Positions 31,015 through 43,803 of a stretch of 64,000 nt of DNA are shown one piece after another. The notes under the pieces were generated by a model. The model did not search any database, had not been told where the DNA came from, and was given only the letters and a program-made list of their open reading frames with translations. The stretch comes from Dryococelus australis (Eukaryota > Arthropoda > Insecta > Phasmatodea > Phasmatidae). The DNA lies in NCBI GenBank assembly GCA_029891345.1, contig CM056998.1:173066332-173130331 (forward strand), in the 5' to 3' direction. Position 1 is the stretch's first letter. Every line of letters begins with the position of its first letter. The translations under genes were made by a program, and so were the position numbers.

Positions 31015-33818
31015 CTTTCTTCGCCCCTGTAACCAGAAAGTTATCGTTTCTGCCACAATTAGTGTATCCACGCCACTTAGACCAGTTCGTTCACACATCG
31101 ACATACTTGCAACCGTTGCCAGCACGGAAAACACTAAAACACTATTTCGAATTGATGAAAGTTACGTATGGTTACATCTCGTATTAATGGTTGTGTAACT
31201 TTTATATTAATGTAAAAGTTGGTGTTAGGCGTAACTCAAAGGTGAACACTATTTACCTCTTTAGCGCCATGCATTGAAATCATATAAATTACATCTCATT
31301 TACAAACCTTTAGTTAGTCTTTAACTCGGAGGAGCTCTTACCAAGTTCACTTGGTGACATTGTGTTAGTGATTATTATATATTATTCATTTACTTAGTTA
31401 CATTAAAGCCACTCTGAATCGTTTCTGAGGTACGTCGTCACCTTGTCCATGATGCCGCAGGCTGGCGACTAGACGCATGTCGGCGGACGGCACGCCTCCA
31501 TCTCTACAAGTTCTCCTGGTGCAGTGTCTCGACGACAAGTATCTCGTTCGCGGTATTTCCAGCCGTGATATCTGGCACACACATCCTGCCCAGAGGGGTT
31601 TGTTTTTAAGCCCTCAAGGCTTCGGCACACTTGTATGTGCTCGCGCTATCAGGCTAGCACGCCTGGTGTTTGCACGTAACATGACGTCACAACTAAAGAA
31701 TGCCGTATTTATACTCTGCGTTGTAACAATGTAGCGGTAGGTGAGGGGTCAAAGTCACGATCTGTAAAAATTTTGGTTCATGTTCAAAGACACTCCAGAA
31801 TAAGATATTTTCACTTTTTTTAATTAATGTTTTTACACGAGAAAAAAAAAACATCCCCATAACAGAAGTTCCTTTTTATCGTGGTCACATTTTAAAACTG
31901 GAAGTATAAAAAATTAACGAGCAATTTATTGCATACGTTACGTCATGTAAAATTTACGGAATGTCCTATATTGAAAAAAATAAAATAAAAATTCCGATTG
32001 TACAGAGACTTCTATAAAACGGTTTCACGGCCACTTCTCGTAAAATAAGGGAATATAATTCTAGTAGTGTAAAATAAAACGTATACGTCGGAAGACTTTA
32101 CTCCCACTAAGTAGACAATAAGTTGATAGAAATATTTCCAAGTGTAAACATTCTATTGAAAGCGTATTTGTGGGAAGTTTGCAACTTAAACCTACTTAGT
32201 TAATTTTAATGAACACTAGATCTGGTATCGTTGTTGTATCGTGTAACATGTAGTTATGCGTAACGCATGACGGCACACACGTACTCACTGCACACAACAG
32301 TATACAACAATGTTAGATACTCAATCGTAATGTAAAATAATACTAAACTGAGGGATAAAAGAGGTTCGATATATCCCTGTGTATATGAGGATAAGACGTT
32401 GAGGTGTCTGTAATGCGTGTAACGTGGGTAGAGTTCCGACCCTAGCTGCACAGTAACGATCGTTCAAACTGAGTACTGAATAGGTGTGCTTATTGAAAAT
32501 AATAATTATTACTCCTTTAGCTCCTCAGTGGCAATTGAAAGCAGTCTTGACGAGTTACTTTTGCCCGGCCCGGCCCAGTCCAGGCTGTATGTAGGGATGC
32601 ACACTCAGTCGCTCTAACCAACATAGCAGTCTAGTAGTAAAAATACTTGAGGGGCAGAATAAACACATACAAAATAAGGAACACAAAGAGGAAAACTTTC
32701 TACTACTACGAAATGACAAAATTGTATGACTGTGTTTGAAAAATATCTGGATGTTTAATTGGGCTCAGAATAGCTTAACTTTTCCCAGAAAAACAAAATA
32801 ATTCATCCAGATGGCTATACGAATTAGTAGATTATTTTTCAATCTAAAAATATTATCCATATAATTGAAATATTTCTGCCTTTGAAACACTAGTGCCCTC
32901 GTTATGGTTAAAAATTAAAATTACTGGAAATGTTCAGCAATCGCGCCAAACCTCTTCAGTGTTCCTTCAAAAGTAATTAATTTAATAACACGTTTGTAAT
33001 TAGCTAGCAGCAGAGCAAGGATTCAGTTAAGGTTTGCTGTAGTAAAATGTCGCAAAAGTTGTGTACGTACGAAAAACGACATGGCGGCGTAAAAATGTTC
33101 TAGAAGGTTGAATTAAAGGTGTTAGGCGAACAACTATATTTATATAGCTTCTTATCTGTAATTAGTGTTCAAACATAGAATTTTGATGATCTTGAAGTTC
33201 CCTATGATCAGGTCCGCCGAAGGGACATCTCCCCAGATGCACAGCAGTCCTGGATGACGTCTTCCCTACATGTATGCACACGGCTTACGGTGCTAATATA
33301 CAGTTCAACGGCACTTTAAAGGACGTCTCACAAGTTCCAGCTAACCTCCCTGAAAGCTACGCGGAGGGAGGCAATACAGGCCTACTTATTGCTTAAAACA
33401 CCTTGCGACTTCGTCTCTAGTAGACGGCCTACAATTTGAGGGGTGCGAACTCGGTCTTCCTTATGAAAAATCTAAATGTAACACCTAGTGCACAGCCAAC
33501 CTGGCCTGACTGCCTGACGTCGCGTAACAAGATGTCCGTCTTCTTCGTTGAAAACTTAACCTAAGAATGATCTGAAAGCACTGGTAAATCACGAGTTACA
33601 ATTTAAAATCATTTTGTTTGCAACTAAAAATTGTCCCAATTGTCAAAATGTCTTGTACAAATGATATACAGTTGCCCGGAAGCATTCTGTTTGTTAATAC
33701 AACCGAGTGTTTTTGGTCACTCAGTTGCATATATGACTCACATTCGGTAAATTTTGGGTTCTACCCTGACCGGACGCAGGAGAGTTGATTTTTACAATTA
33801 TTTTTCTCCGTATACCTT
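31015..33818. other. Intergenic region, no recognised gene
   Basis: A GC-richer block at 31,410-31,740 has a short open frame on each strand without a recognisable domain. The rest is AT-rich with scattered short runs. No element ends were identified. Confidence 0.4.
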
Positions 33819-35639
33819 AGTAGTAGGAACATGCCGATCCGGGTGCACAGGGTCCAGGTGTCTGAGGTCGGAGGAATCGCAAGCCATGACTTCAGATTCA
33901 AATATCGCGGCTGGTGGCCGCCATGTTGTGACGTCACCTGTCCGACATTTTAGACCTGGATGAACTTCATTCGTGACCTTAACTTACAGCCATGATCTTG
34001 ACCACAGTGAACTAGACCTTGTACCCAAAAATTAAAAAATGTTTTAAAGTGCCAAAAAAATATCTAAAAACATCTAAAAATCGAGGAACATATACCCCAA
34101 CCAACATATTACCCCAAACACCCCACACCATGCTCACATCAACTTTCCTCCCCTCCATCACAAAAATCATAAAAAATACAAAAAATCGAAAAAATTGCAT
34201 TCGAGGTACATAATATAAACCTCACATTCTCCCCCGCCCACCAAAAATAACACCCCCACCCCTCACACCTCACCAATCCAATACAAATTCAGAAAACATA
34301 TAAAAATTTCAAAATATATTGAGCAACTTATAGTATTACAATCCGCCTCCCCCCCCCTCCCGGTGGACCTACCAAAACAAAAAACCCCTCCCTCCGAAAT
34401 CATAGAAAAATCGACAAAATGCACAAAAAATATATAAATTCTAATAAACCAAGGAACATGTAATGTTACCCTCACTCCCCCTGTCCACTGTAAACAACGC
34501 CTTCGCCCCTCACCACTGCCGCCAACAAAAAAATCGAGAAAAATGCAAAAAAATTTAAAAAATTCTAAAAATCGAGAAATCTATAATGTTAACACCACCC
34601 TAGGCCACAACACCCCTACCACGCACCGACCTTTCCACAATTATAAAAATAGAGAAAAATGTCAATGAATTAAACAATAATTCTAAAAATCAAGGAATAA
34701 TTACATGGATGACTCTGACCACCATGTTGGATGCCAGTTGCATTGACCTTGGCAACACGATGCCAAAGAAAAATCGAGAAAAAATTGTAAAACATTGACA
34801 ACCATATTATGTTACTGACTACAACTCACATGTTAAATGTTGGTACCTTTTACCATGACCCCCAATGAACTTGAATTAACTGAACCCAAAAAAATTCGCG
34901 AAAATTCCAAATTTTTTTATTCAAAAATGTTAAAATCCAGAAATTCTGTAAATAACATTTAAATACCAACATGCAGGAGGTTCGGAGCTCGATGGCATGT
35001 GGAGCGACTAAGATGGAAGACCAGAAGATGAACACATCCCCTCCAAACCCCTCCATTTTTTATTCATTGATTACATGAATTTGCTTGACCCCTTCCACCC
35101 CCCTCCAAGCAACCCATCACATCGCTTGCTCGTGGTTGTTTTTTGGTCACATGATATCTCGTCCTCTGCAGATAATTAATGTCACCAAAGGTGCGCCACA
35201 TCAAAGTTCTTTGTCTGATGCGAGAGGTGGCATATCACACTCTCTTCTTTGGAGTTTTCAGCATTCAGTCTGGTAAACAATATTTTTATGGTAATCTATT
35301 CCATCAAATTCTGCAGAGTAATATCAAGCATGCATGTAATTAATTACATATACATTTCCCACCAAAGTAAAGCTCTGCCTAAAATTTCGAATACCAGTTT
35401 GGACCAGTGAGCTACTAGAGTGTACATATAATTATGAAGTGTTCGCTTAATAGCATGTTTATGACCAAAACCGAATTTTATCTTTGGTGGTAGTATTGTT
35501 GGCTCCAGCTGGACTGCCTATGTTGTGTCAATGCTAATCGCAAACTGTTCTTTTAAAATCCTTGGTACTTGGAATGTACGAAGGCAGCTAGTGTGGTATA
35601 CAGTCTTATTTTTTCGTGCTCTCCTCAGGTATCAATCAT

Positions 35640-36470
35640 TTGCAATCTTCGCCAATTCTCTGCAATCCTCCCCCCATTTCAACACCATTCCCCACCACAA
35701 TTCTAACCAATCCTCGGCAATCCTTCGCAGTCCACTGCAATCATCTGCAATACTCCTGCCCAAGCCTCGCCATCTTCCTCCACATGCCTCACTAGTCCTC
35801 ACAAATCATCACAAATCCTCACAAATACTGTGAAATCCTATGCAATCCTCTACAATCCTCCAAAATCTTCCACAATTTTCCACAATTCTCAGCAATCTTT
35901 CACAGTCCTCCTCCGTAAGCCACAGCAATCCTCTACAATCCTCACCAATCAGCATTGGTTGCACTATAATTATCACAGCACACATTTCAACCAGCACCCC
36001 ATGCACCACAATCAGCAAAATATGCACTGCAATAAGCACCACATTCACCACTCATACTGCAGCTAGCACCACAAACACCACAATTAGCACTTCATGCAAC
36101 ACTCTCACTCCACAATCTTTAGTAATACTCCTCCATAGTCCTCACCAATCTTCACCAATACTTACCAATCCTCCTCCACAATCCTCCACAAATCTCACTA
36201 ATCTTCATCAGTTCTCCTCACCAATCCTCAGCAATCATCCTCCTACTCCTCATCTGCAGGCCTCACCAATACTCTACAATTCTCCACAATCCTCTTCAAT
36301 CATCAGTAATCATTTACATGTCCTCCTGATCTCAGCAATCCTCCATAATCCTCACCAATCAGCACTGCATGCACCGCAATTAGTACTACACACACCACAA
36401 TCAGCCCTGCATACCACAATCAGCAATGCACGCACCACAGTCCTTCAGTTAGTCGTCTGTCCCGCCCATA
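35640..36470. repeat. Low-complexity minisatellite of aatcctc / ccacaatcagca units
   Basis: Left part is built of imperfect units such as ctccacaatcctcaccaatc; the right part (about 35,960-36,090 and 36,360-36,440) of caccacaatcagcac-type units. The plus-strand frame 35,840-36,556 (238 codons, Ser/Thr/Pro-rich) is a product of the repeat. It lies inside the third Polinton-lineage fragment. Confidence 0.7.
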
Positions 36471-36754
36471 TGTATAGAAATTACATTCATACACCAACTG
36501 TCTCAACATTTGAACATTTCTATGGAATTGATGTTTTATATGCATTTTATACTTAATGCCTTCATTAATAATCTGCATGTGGGTCTTTACCTTAATAGTT
36601 GAGTGCTCATAGCATCACTTGAAAGTTATGAAAAATAAAAGGATGAAGCACAAAAAAATTAAAAGAAGAAATAAATATTTTATTTTAAAAATGTTATGCT
36701 TAATTTTTGCATAATAAAATATCAGAATAATGAAGTTCTTCACATCATGCAAAA

Positions 36755-37390
36755 TAACCCATATCCTTCAGTTCATCGATTATTTAAGAAAATCAGTAAT
36801 GTGTGAGAGATCCCTGCATTTTTGCAGGTCACTCGAATGAGTCCGTCAGCAAGTCCATTAGTATCTTCGGAAAATAAGTAGCCAATGTTCTCAGCATCTT
36901 CTACTTTCTTCATGTCGCTTGTTGCTGCAAATGTGGTAGAGGGGTGTGGCAGAGCATCGAGAAAATCACAATCGTCTACAGCAACATTACTGTCTTCGTG
37001 TTAATTTTTATCAATGCTGATTTCATGGTCATCTTCACCTCCTGTTTTGGGGGCCGCAGTGACTGAACGATTAGAGTTCTCGTCTCCCACCAAGGCGAAC
37101 TGGGTTCAATCCTCGGACGGGTCACTTCCGGATTTTCGCAAATGGGAATCACGCCAGACAATGCTGCTGGTTAGCGGGTTTTCTCCGGAATCTCCCATTT
37201 CCCCTGGTCATGCATTCCTGCGCCACTCCATTGTCACCTCATTTCACCCTCATGGGCTCTCATGACCTCGTAGTTAATATCCGCCTTAATCTCTCTATGT
37301 AACAACCTCCTGTTTTGTATTCTATGTTAAATTTACTTTCCTTTGTAGCAGGAGTGTAATGGTCATCAGTATTTATATGTTAAGCAGGAC
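36755..37390 (-). pseudogene. Virion-associated protein remnant (third copy), split by a SINE
   Basis: Minus-strand residues TSDMKKVEDAENIGYLFSED, then NGLADGLI and, after a one-base shift, IIDELKDMGYF repeat the C-terminal block of the other two copies. Upstream, VDDCDFLDALPHPS and EDDHEISIDKN lead to the SINE at 37,050. Beyond the SINE the frame picks up again with DDHYTPATKESKFNIEYKTGG. At least one stop and one frameshift are present besides the insertion. Confidence 0.68.
37050..37304 (+). repeat. tRNA-derived SINE with 13-bp target duplication
   Basis: The 255-bp insert starts ggggccgcagtgactgaacg, has a degenerate A box and the B-box-like gggttcaatcctc, and ends after gttaatatccgcc. 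It is bounded by acctcctgttttg at 37,037-37,049 and again at 37,305-37,317. The same family occurs at 42,876, 49,431 and 58,660. Confidence 0.9.
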
Positions 37391-37400
37391 TTTAAAAACA

Positions 37401-38879
37401 GCTTAGTTTATCATGAACAGCATTTTCTAGTAACATATGGAACCAAAGTCGTTTATGGCAAGGGACAATGTAAAGTGCGATGAATACAAATACACGAGTA
37501 TAATGACTTACACCAATTGTGGTTATTATGCATTTGTACTGCATGCACTGTTAGTAACATTCTCGATGTATAAACACTCGTATGTAAAACATTTACTAAT
37601 TATGTTGATTGCAAATTGTATCAATTATTGACCACCGTTGTGCTCAAATATAGTTACAGTAAAGACAAACAACAGACATTTTGCACATTTCTGTGAGAAA
37701 GTCTGGTGGAGTTGTCATATCTTGCCAACTACTGTTCATTATTGCATTTAGCTGGAATAAAATTTAAGTTATCAACATACTGCATTGTATGAATTAACTT
37801 TGTTTCCCTTGTGATAATTACTTTCTGAATGGTCACCAGCTCAATAATGATAATTATTCAATCAAATACATTTTTACATGATCAACAATGTTTATTGGAT
37901 TCCTTAAGTCAGTGTAACAACTGCTTTAAAAGTTGGCTATACTTATGAGGTAATACTTCCCTGTCTGTGTGTGTTAAGGTGTGTGTATACTTTTGAAAAC
38001 ATCTGAGACCACGATCATTTTCATCAATTATGACATAGTTTCAGTAATCTGGATACCATACTTTCACAATACATTTTATGACCACACTGGTTGCTCATTT
38101 TTAAAATGACATCTTTATAATCTACTTTCCGAAAGAAAGATATTGCATCATTTTCGTGCGTGTATGTACTTTGGTGTATGGACGTGTGTGGGTGCATGTA
38201 AACTCCACCCAACAATTTTTAACGCGCCAATCGAACATTACCAAACTCGCTACAGATGTAGTAGGTTACTTTGTAAGGCCACCCCACTTTTATAACTTTT
38301 GACCTCGATGGTTACTAATTTTTTGCAAAATGGTGGCCATATTAATGTTTAGGGCACTATATTATTCCTCGGGAACCATTTAACCAATTTTGACCAATTG
38401 TGTAGGTTGGCAGTTCATTATATAAGGATTTAATTTACAGAGGTATAGTGTTGTTGCCCTACCATTTCGGGGGATTGGACTATGCGAACAAATGAAGCTT
38501 TTACAACATATCTCTGACACTTCTCAACCAATGCCCACCAAATTTGGTATTGCGTTGTACTGCTTTGGATTACGTTAGTAATTTCTATGTAAGAGGATAG
38601 TAATTTTTTTCAAAATGACTGAGTGGGTTCCATCACCTAAGTGGAATGTAAGCAGTTTGTTACAATTTTTTCTTTTCAACCTCTCGCGCATTTGGCCGCC
38701 CGAACCCTGTGGTTGTGTCTACTTTCTGTGCAGCCATGCACTGTGGATAGCAGCATAGAGCTATTAGGGGTTCTGAAGTCCGTCATGTTAATTGGTGATC
38801 TTTTCCAATTTTTTACATGTTTGTCTGTGAATAGAACGTTGCAAGCGAAAAGAGAGCGCAGAGAGTGTGCTAGTTGATG
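37401..38879. other. Intergenic region with degenerate ~285-bp repeat relics
   Basis: 38,280-38,640 holds phrases like gcaaaatggtggccatatt and tcgggaaccatttaacc that resemble the 285-bp repeat family of 41-42.9 kb. No gene was recognised. Confidence 0.4.
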
Positions 38880-40990
38880 GTTTCAGGAGTGGGGCCGTGG
38901 CGATGGAAGGGATTCTGGCGTATATAAATACCAGTGCTGGGGCGAGTCATGAGGAAGACGCCGCCGGCCGGAGAGCCGGAGCTCAAAAACGAGTGGTTCC
39001 GCTTGACACAGCAGTGGTCGGTCGGACCAGGCTGGAAGCATAGTCTGTGAAATTTGAGAGAAGATAACTATTTTTCTGCGAGGTGATGATGCTAGTGAGG
39101 ACTTTGTCATTATTACGGACAGAAATGGACTTAGTGGTTTTTTGTAGTTGTGGGGCTCCGTTTATTTTTCGTATTGGTGGCCGCGAAAGAACTTATATAT
39201 TTTCCATCCATAAGTGTGTGGGACTTAAAAAAAAAATACTTTCGGTGAAGGTTGGACATAGAATGCTTGCAAGAGTTGTGTTGTGGGACTTAGCCGAACT
39301 TTCCCCGTGGTGATGGAACTTACGAAATTTCTGGATGAGGAAAATAATGCAAGTAAGAGCTATTTTGGCGCCCGATTCGGACTTACTTTTCTATCTCGCA
39401 GGAATCATTAGACTTGTATAGTGTTTAGAGATTTGTCCAGAACTGAAATTATGGATTACGGATTACGTTATGGCACTTTGAGTAGGATCTGCATGCGGAT
39501 CCTGGAGTAGTGACAAAAAAGGGGGATGGAACTGTTAGACTGGATAGCGGAGTGGCAAACAGGGATGTCGAGAGGGAATGGCCAGGTGTTCTTCTGCTTT
39601 GGACAGGTGATGTGGGTGTTGCTGATATTGAGAGGATCGGGACAAGTGTTTACCTTCAAAGCTAGGAAGATTGGATGGTGGCCGAGTTATGAGAGATTGT
39701 TTGGCATGAATGGAAGTTTAATAGCGGGGTTACTAGACTGGAAGTTCTCGCAGGGTTGGAGATGTGGGAAGAGGACAGTATGGCATGGTGTGCGTGATAG
39801 TATGTGTGTGTATTGTTTTATGAATGGGTAAACGAGAGCACTACTGATAATCTGAGTTTTATGGTGGGGAGAATATCCCTGGGCTCAATTTTACCAGTGT
39901 TTTGTCTGAAAGAACTATTGGTGTATGAAATTGCCAGTGCACTACCTGCAAGACCAAGCGTTAGGGTGGGGACTTTATCCCTGGGCACTGCGCAATTGGA
40001 TGAGTTGTGTGATTTCGATTCTGAGCACTACCATTACTCCTGGAGTGAAAATGTGGGGACAATATCCCTGGGTTCAGAATCTGCATGAGTGGTGTGCTAT
40101 TGAGGTCGAGTGGATGGAAGTGTGTTTGGGTAGTGGTGTTTAGCGTGGAGTTTAACATTATTTTGGGGCAATATTTTGTATTTAAATTTGCAGCGCTCCT
40201 GAAACCATTTTGTGGTTTCGTTCGACGATTTGGGTTAATTAAAATGTAATATTTTAGGTTGGTACAGGCAAGAATGTCATAAGTGCCTGGTTGAGTGTAA
40301 AGGTGACTCTCATAAGTGCCCAGTTTTTTTAGAATTGTGATAAAGTTTTTATTATAAATTTTAAAGCATTCACTTAAAGTGATAGTCTATACTGTGAATG
40401 ACGTTGACTTGTTTTAAGAGTGTTCTCAGGGATTTTAATTCAATTTTAATGGAACTGCAATATTTCAAAAGGAGGCGTATTTTTAAAATAAAGAAACTTG
40501 TGCTGAATAAATGTATTTAGATGGTCTCCAGAGAGAGAAAAGGGGCAATTGGAGTGTTTTGAGGTTTGCCTATTGTGTATAGATAAAGCTAAAATAATGG
40601 TTGTGGTTTTGTATACGGAATTATCAGTATGGTTTTTGAGAATTATTTCAATATATTTGTATAATTTTATTAGACGTTTTACAGTGTTCTCAAGGAAAGA
40701 GGTTTTTTTTTTTTGTGTATTTGACCAAAATCGTAAGCCGACGCTGAAGTAATCGAGTAAAAAGTCTTTCAAAAAGAATGAGCGTGTTATAGTGTAGAGT
40801 TTGTGCCGCTTCCCCAATTTCGGCCGGAGAGAAATGCACAGTTTAAACAGAATTTTACTCTGCTGCTATTTTTGAAGTGTTTGACTTTTTTGAGGGTGTT
40901 TTCCCATCCTTCCTGACCCTGAGAGGTGATAGGTTTAGAAGGAGAGTTGGGAGAAGTTGTGTTCGGTGTGGAGACACAGACCACAAGTGC
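38880..40990 (+). mobile_element. Possible degraded LTR retrotransposon (LTR plus gag remnant)
   Basis: A TATA-like gtatataaata lies at about 38,919-38,929. About 440 bp later comes tggcgcccgattcgg at about 39,365, resembling the tRNA-Lys primer-binding sites of insect LTR elements. Near 40,950-40,990 a frame reads RSCVRCGDTDHKCYMK, most of a Gag zinc knuckle (C-x2-C-x4-H) lacking the last Cys spacing. Between them a Trp- and Gly-rich frame (39,526-39,831) and a three-times repeated gtggggannntatccctggg motif (about 39,863; 39,967; 40,055) remain unexplained. No second LTR, protease or reverse transcriptase was found. Confidence 0.35.
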
Positions 40991-40999
40991 TATATGAAA

Positions 41000-42868
41000 A
41001 GTAAATTTTTATATCATACATCGGATAAAAATCAACTGATTTCTGCCAAATTCAGCAAACAAAATACACTATGGGAGTCCATGTAAACTGATGTGTCTTA
41101 AGTACGACAGATAATTTCTTTCAAAACGGTGGTCATATAAACTGTTTAGCTTAGTATGCTTTATCTGCGAAACCGTATGCCCTATTTAAAAATTACTTTG
41201 TATGCTGACTATACCTATTATAACAATTAAATATGTTTTCATGGAACCTCTTTTGAATGTCATTTTGTAAGATTGGGCCACATGAAAAAAGTGAAGTTTC
41301 CACATCAGATTAGGGAAACAACTGATTCCTACCAAATTCCGCAAACAATGTTACTATAATAGGCCATGTAATCTGATGAGCATTAAGCAGGTTAGGCACT
41401 GATTTTCAAAAAGGTGGCCATAGTAATATTTTAATGTTAGTATGATGTATTTACGACATCACAAGCCGGATTTCAACTCCTCTTGGTATGCTGACAGAAT
41501 CATTTACAACAATTAAATGTTCTTACTCACAGTCGCTTTCGTTTTCCTTTTTGTAAGGCAGTGCCACATGAATAAGCAAAGTTTTCATGCCATACATCAG
41601 TAATTAATCAACGATTCTCACCACCTTTTGTATGCTTGTAGTGCTACAGAAGGTCATGTAAAATTACATGTTTAGCATGGGCCAGGAACTTGTTTTCAAA
41701 AAAGTTACAAATTAAACCTTATATGGCAGTATTCTATATCTACGAAACCATGTATTCAGATTTAACATAACTTCGTATCCTGGCGTTTTCATTACGACCA
41801 TGAAATGTGTCTACGCAGAGCCTCTTTTGTTCGCCATTTTGTATGATAGCAACACATTAATAAAAAGGTTTCATATCATGTTTCGGTTGGTAATCAACCG
41901 ATTATCATAGTTTTTTTACACTAGTAGTGCTACAGTAGGGCATATGAAGCCTCTTATTTTGAAAATAGTGTTTATTCAAATAAGTTAGAATAGTGTGTCA
42001 CCTATTAAACAATTCAAACAGTTTCAACCAGACTTATTTTTGATAGTAATATATATTTGATGTCTCATACGTGTGTATAAGATCGTTTTTAAGCATTTTT
42101 GTACGACAGTCCCACATGAGAAAATAGAGTTTTTATGCCATATCTCGGAAACCAATGTACCCCTTATCCCCAAACTTTGCCGTCAAGTAGAGCTATGGTA
42201 GATCGTTTAAAAGCACCTTGATTTAAGTAGTTCAGACTCTTATTTACAAAATGAGAGACCTTTACACATTTCAAGTTACTACACCATACCAAAACGTTAG
42301 ACTGATTCCAACCGAAGTCGATCCTCTGAAGCCTACCTCTATACTGTTTGTTAATGAGTGTCTTAGTTATGTTACAAGTTACCTTGCAAAACATTTAACA
42401 AGTTACGCCTGAAAGTTAATTTAACTTTTTTAAACCTAATTTAATCTACAGTTTGAGGGGTTGCAAACAAAAAATTTTAGGATGCGTGGTTTACTTTAAG
42501 TCGACAAAACACTTGTTTCGTTGTTTCAGCCAGTGAGCTGTAAGTTATATTTTACCCAAAGGTAAGATCATTGGTCACTGAGCTTCGCATTGTGCAGTAC
42601 AGACAAAAAATTACCTACACGTGCGTAATGTACGTAATTGTGTACAGTAGGTCTGAATGGATTTTTGTTTCTTTCTTTTAGTTACTACCTAACAATGTTT
42701 GGTGTACTTAAAGCAAGTACATGCATTGCATATGCTAATACGCAACCTCTTTTGATCATAATTTTGGAAGGCAGCACCTCATGAAAAAGTACAGTTGTGT
42801 CATATCACGGGAAGTTACTTACCTATTCCTACCAAATTTTTCAAATAAAAAAGTACTACTGTGCCACG
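41000..42868. repeat. Degenerate tandem array of a ~285-bp repeat
   Basis: A landmark of the form cgccattttgtaagatag-gccacatg recurs near 41,258, 41,546, 41,830 and 42,090 (spacing about 260-288 bp). Between landmarks the same order of phrases recurs: tatctcgggaaacaa, ccgattcctaccaaatt, taggccatgtaaactgatg, ttttcaaaatggtggccat. A further unit lies at about 42,700-42,868. Unit divergence is high, so the array is old. Confidence 0.75.
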
Positions 42869-42875
42869 TGTCAAC

Positions 42876-43120
42876 TGTGAGACCGCGGTGCCAAAGTGGC
42901 TAGAGTGCTCGCCTCCCACCAAGGCGAACCGAGTTCGATTCCTGGCGGGGAGTGGTTCCTGGATTTTTAAACGTGAAAATCATGCTGGAAAATGCCACTC
43001 GTCGGCGGGTTTTCTCGCAGATCTCTCGTTACCCTGCCCTTGTATCCCGGCGTTGCTCCACACTCACCTCGCTTTACCATAATTGGTTAAGAGCCTTCCG
43101 AAGTTCTTCATTCCATTCCA
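42876..43120 (+). repeat. tRNA-derived SINE inserted in the 285-bp array
   Basis: Starts near gagaccgcggtgcc, has a tggctagagtgctcgcc A-box-like region and gagttcgattcct B-box. It is bounded by tgtcaac at 42,869-42,875 and 43,121-43,127. The Harbinger element begins at the base after the right duplication. Confidence 0.85.
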
Positions 43121-43127
43121 TGTCAAC

Positions 43128-43153
43128 AGGGCGCGTACACACAGAGAGCAACT
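43128..43153 (+). repeat. Left terminal inverted repeat of the Harbinger element
   Basis: Perfect 26-bp match, inverted, to 48,661-48,686. It opens agggcgcgtac and closes agagcaact. Confidence 0.9.
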
Positions 43154-43361
43154 GGCTACGGCAATGCGACGACAATGAAACGGGAACGATAGTTGCTCCT
43201 GCAGAGCATACACGCTTGAATGTAATCGTTTATACTGAAGGAAACTGCAACGAGACAGCAACGCAATTGCCGAGAAACTCTCGCACTACCAGTTGCTTGA
43301 GCACGACATGCTGTGAACTAGTTGCCCAGTTTTTCTTTGTTTGTGGTAGAAGATAGGAAAC

Positions 43362-43510
43362 ATGACTGCTGCTGAAGAAAATAATAATTATCATTTTGGT
43401 TGAAGAAATAGAAAAACATAAGTGTTTGTATGATCCTTCTGTGATAAGATATTCGCAGAAACACGTAACAGACAAAGCCTGGCACGCTGTTTCTACTGAA
43501 TGTAAAACAA
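43362..43510 (+). pseudogene. MADF-BESS protein, exon 1 (N-terminal half of MADF domain)
   Basis: After an ATG at 43,362 and a one-base frame change in an aataataat run, the exon reads ILVEEIEKHKCLYDPSV, then IRYSQKHVTDKAWHAVS and TECKT. This is the first helix region of a MADF domain: acidic start, H-x-x-LYD and a conserved AW. A donor GTGATA follows at 43,511. The exon leaves one base of a codon, which fits the phase of the exon at 46,912. MADF proteins bind DNA; in PIF/Harbinger elements the second protein helps the transposase enter the nucleus and recognise element ends. It lies only 208 bp from the left terminal repeat. Confidence 0.75.
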
Positions 43511-43550
43511 GTGATAAGTGCACATAGTACAGTGGGTGGTATGTACCATA

Positions 43551-43803
43551 GGCTATCCACGGTACAGTGAGTACTATTGAAACTAACCTTTCAAAAAGTT
43601 TCACTACTCCTCGTTACTGGATAGCTATGTAACACAAACGAGAGAAATAAATTAGACATGGTGAGAGTGCTGCAATAATCTGGGCGTGAACATAGTACAT
43701 AGGCTTATGGCAATGTTATGTTTTATACTGGAAGTATACATTGTAGGAGTAAAGTAGATATTGAGCAGGCCTTTCAAAAGTGCTCTCTGCAACGTGAATG
43801 ACA
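43551..43803 (+). repeat. MITE family M1, diverged copy in the MADF intron
   Basis: It opens ggctatccacggtacagtgag and ends ctttcaaaagtgctctctgcaacgtga, a degenerate M1 end pair. The interior is shortened. It lies 40 bp past the MADF exon 1 donor, within the intron. Confidence 0.65.

Larger units (their letters stand above)
33819..37400. mobile_element. Third Polinton-lineage fragment
   Basis: It starts agtagtaggaacatgccgat, again the Polinton-type end, preceded by tacctt. The arm carries gccgccatgttgtgacgtcac and gaccttaactta strings like the 27.2-kb copy, then about 1.1 kb of imperfect aaaatcgagaaaa / caccccc units, a CT/A-rich minisatellite (35,640-36,470) and a virion-protein remnant on the minus strand. 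The right end was not found. Confidence 0.62.

Noticed and set aside
35840-36556. 238-codon Ser/Thr/Pro-rich frame
   Set aside because: It is composed of the minisatellite units around it, has no domain and no signals, and lies in a Polinton arm.
36588-36593. tacctt as right target duplication of the third Polinton fragment
   Set aside because: It is not preceded by the expected tactact end, and conserved gene sequence of the element continues beyond it.
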